This document shows positions 62,748-64,000 of a DNA stretch of 64,000 nucleotides, piece after piece. The stretch comes from Candidatus Kaistella beijingensis. GTDB taxonomy: Bacteria; Bacteroidota; Bacteroidia; Flavobacteriales; Weeksellaceae. The first letter of the stretch is position 1, and every line of letters begins with the position of its first letter. The stretch lies in contig NZ_CP071953.1 in NCBI RefSeq assembly GCF_020084865.1, positions 1,116,001-1,180,000 of the forward strand. Direction: 5' to 3'. The position numbers were made by a program, and so were the translations under genes. Under the pieces are notes generated by a model. The model saw only the letters and a program-made list of their open reading frames with translations, was not told the origin of the DNA and did not search any database.

Positions 62748-62783
62748 CCTATTACCGATTGCTGATTATTCATTACTTATTGA
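62748..62783. repeat. Intergenic word repeat W1
   Basis: CTATTACCGATTGCTGATTA then TTCATTACTTATTGATT. It overlaps the end of the propeller-protein gene. Confidence 0.5.
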
Positions 62784-63540
62784 TTCGGTAAAGATAAAGT
62801 TTGTTGCCTTTGATTTCAAAATAAGCCGAAGAGTTTTTATCCACAATTTGTGAATTTTCAGCTTTGAAAATGGTTATCAGTGAATTATTTTCAAGTTTCT
62901 GAATGGTATTTTTCCCAATGATTAAAATATTTTCGTTTTCTCGGCGAAGTTGTTTTCCATTTTCGAGGGGCGATTCAAAGAGTTTTGTAGACTTAAAGTC
63001 GTAAACAGAAAAATGTCTTTTAGTCAAAAGATAAAACTTATTGTCAAAAACCAAAACATCGGCAACATTTTCATAATCAATGTTAAACGAGAAAGAATTG
63101 ATGATTTGGTCGGTCCTGAAATTATACTGAATCAATCTTCTTGTCGCTTCATCCAAAAGCCAAACCTGCTGTAAATCTTCTACATAGAGTTCTTTGATGA
63201 AACCAAATTTTTGACGAAAATTGACGGTTTGAATTAAATTCAAATTTTGGTCAAAGAATTTCAATTCTTGTGCATTTTCAGAAAACGATGGAATATTTAA
63301 CGGATTTTGAACCAATTGAATTTTAAAGGGTAAAGTGAGCAACAATTTCCCCTGTTGCTTTCCGAGAGAATCGTATTTGGTAAAGGAAAAATCTTTGTTT
63401 TTGTAGAGGTAGATGTTTCCGTAATCGTCGGCGAATAAATCGTTTGCATCTTTTAACTTCAAAGAATCAATCGAGGTGATTTTCTGCGCAGAAATGGTGC
63501 AGAAAAGAAAGATGGATAATATTTTAAAGATTTTTTTCAA
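62773..63540 (-). CDS. Secreted beta-propeller-like protein of unknown function
   Basis: Start taken at TTG 63540, giving a signal peptide (MKKIFKILSIFLFCTISAQ); the longer frame to 63651 reads through hairpin-repeat DNA. About 255 residues. Repeating segments ANDLFADDYGNIYLYKNKDF, QNLNLIQTVNFRQKFGFIKELYV, IDYENVADVLVFDNKFYLLTK and TIQKLENNSLITIF look like a beta-propeller. It precedes nothing obvious; upstream is the cyclotransferase gene. Confidence 0.6.
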   Translation of the reverse strand: MKKIFKILSIFLFCTISAQKITSIDSLKLKDANDLFADDYGNIYLYKNKDFSFTKYDSLGKQQGKLLLTLPFKIQLVQNPLNIPSFSENAQELKFFDQNLNLIQTVNFRQKFGFIKELYVEDLQQVWLLDEATRRLIQYNFRTDQIINSFSFNIDYENVADVLVFDNKFYLLTKRHFSVYDFKSTKLFESPLENGKQLRRENENILIIGKNTIQKLENNSLITIFKAENSQIVDKNSSAYFEIKGNKLYLYRINK

Positions 63541-63632
63541 CCAACATTTCGGTGCTTCGCACCTCAAAATTATAGACCAATTATTTTCTACCAACATTTC
63601 GCGGCTTCGCCGCTTAATGAAATCACTCTTAA
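63541..63632 (-). repeat. Twin hairpins behind the shared word CCAACATTTCG
   Basis: CCAACATTTCGGTGCTTCGC (hairpin GGTG-CTTCG-CACC) at 63541 and CCAACATTTCGCGGCTTCGC (hairpin GCGG-CTTCG-CCGC) at 63592, 51 bp apart. A third CACCAACATTT lies at 63659. The hairpin arms differ but lead and loop are identical. Confidence 0.65.
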
Positions 63633-63672
63633 AACACCCATTCACGAACACACCTACGCACCAACATTTTTA

Positions 63673-64000
63673 CTAATCAATCGAAACCTCGTAAATCTTC
63701 GACCATAATTTTCCCGTCACCAACATATTGTCGCCTTTAAAAGCGATTCCGTTCAACACGTCGTTTGTTGGATCTTTGGTGTGCAGTTTTGCAATTTCGG
63801 TGAAATCAAATTTCCCCACGACTTCGCCGTTTTGTGGATTAATTTTTAGGATGATTGGTTTTTGCCAAACGTTAGCGTAGATGAAACCTTTGTGGTATTC
63901 CAATTCGTTGAGTTGGTCATAAGCTTCGGTATTTCCTGCCACCGAAATGTAGCGAACCATTTTTGACGGATCAGAAACGTCGAGGAAATAAATATTTTTG
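63673..64000 (-). CDS. Glutaminyl-peptide cyclotransferase, beta-propeller type (5' end cut by window edge)
   Basis: About 108 C-terminal residues visible, ending at stop 63673. NIYFLDVSDPSKMVRYISV, QLNELEYHKGFIYANVWQKP, ILKINPQNGEVVGKFDFTEI, VLNGIAFKG, and VTGKLWSKIYEV match the plant/bacterial propeller QC family, which converts N-terminal Gln to pyroglutamate on exported proteins. Such enzymes often modify T9SS cargo. Confidence 0.85.
   Translation of the reverse strand, partial: KNIYFLDVSDPSKMVRYISVAGNTEAYDQLNELEYHKGFIYANVWQKPIILKINPQNGEVVGKFDFTEIAKLHTKDPTNDVLNGIAFKGDNMLVTGKLWSKIYEVSID

Overview
The window is chromosomal DNA of a flavobacterium (Bacteroidota), most like the Chryseobacterium/Kaistella group. 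The support is low GC, promoters of the Bacteroidota form TAnnTTTG, a secreted protein with a type IX secretion sorting domain, many lipobox lipoproteins without Shine-Dalgarno sites, and the conserved run parA-parB-DUF5683-dapB-lepB-wbqC. There are no rRNA genes, prophage, insertion sequences or CRISPR. One tRNA-Leu(CAA) is present.

Layout. 1-13.5 kb, all minus strand: a DprE1-like oxidase (cut by the left edge) coupled to a UbiA prenyltransferase, an OmpA lipoprotein, a lipocalin-like lipoprotein, a subtilase, the wbqC-lepB-dapB-DUF5683-parB-parA run, a TonB and purA. Perfect DnaA boxes lie beside parA. 13.6-18.4 kb: a hairpin-rich divergent spacer, then hpt-adk-obgE, an outer-membrane barrel, a DUF6438 lipoprotein and a DUF2459 protein. 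18.5-32.3 kb: tRNA-Leu, MBL hydrolase, a conserved protein of unknown function, fRMsr-like GAF protein, GNAT, E2 acyltransferase, lipB, a lipid kinase, gyrB, two accessory genes and lysS. 32.4-40.4 kb: a CzcABC-type metal efflux cluster followed by a VIT/CCC1 gene with an in-frame stop. 40.4-47.3 kb: a complete trpEGDCFBA operon behind a leader peptide with three Trp codons and a four-segment attenuator; trpG is frameshifted at a slippery heptamer. 47.4-64 kb: SRPBCC protein, ggt, a threonine-dehydrogenase-like epimerase, a T9SS cargo protein, rpsF-rpsR-rplI, a ClC channel, a glutamate-synthase-like protein, a 5'-truncated bglX, DUF4197, DUF493, a TIGR01777 epimerase, arsC-like, a deoxynucleoside kinase, a propeller protein and a partial glutaminyl cyclotransferase.

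The most unusual feature is the spacers. Many hold short, imperfectly repeated 'words', and most words recur at several loci: W1 TTACTCATTGC, W2 CAGCAATCAGCTTTCGGC, W3 GGAAGTTGGAAG or CTTCGGACTTCGG, W4 CAAATCTCAAATC or GAAACTTGGAACTTG, W5 GTTAATTGTTAAT, W6 ATTGGTAAATTGGTAAATT, W7 CGAGTTTCGAGGTT, W8 CGCTTTGCTGTGAATGGTG, W9 TTTGATATTATTTGAAC. Some enter coding sequence: the start and middle of trpF, the start of trpA and the end of trpB. A palindromic repeat lies in frame inside lysS. Two ~95 bp structured elements (near 5.9 kb and 39.5 kb) are copies of one family with conserved flanks and different central hairpins; a different hairpin-rich element lies at 13.6 kb.

All calls come from reading the sequence and recalled family knowledge. 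No database search was run.
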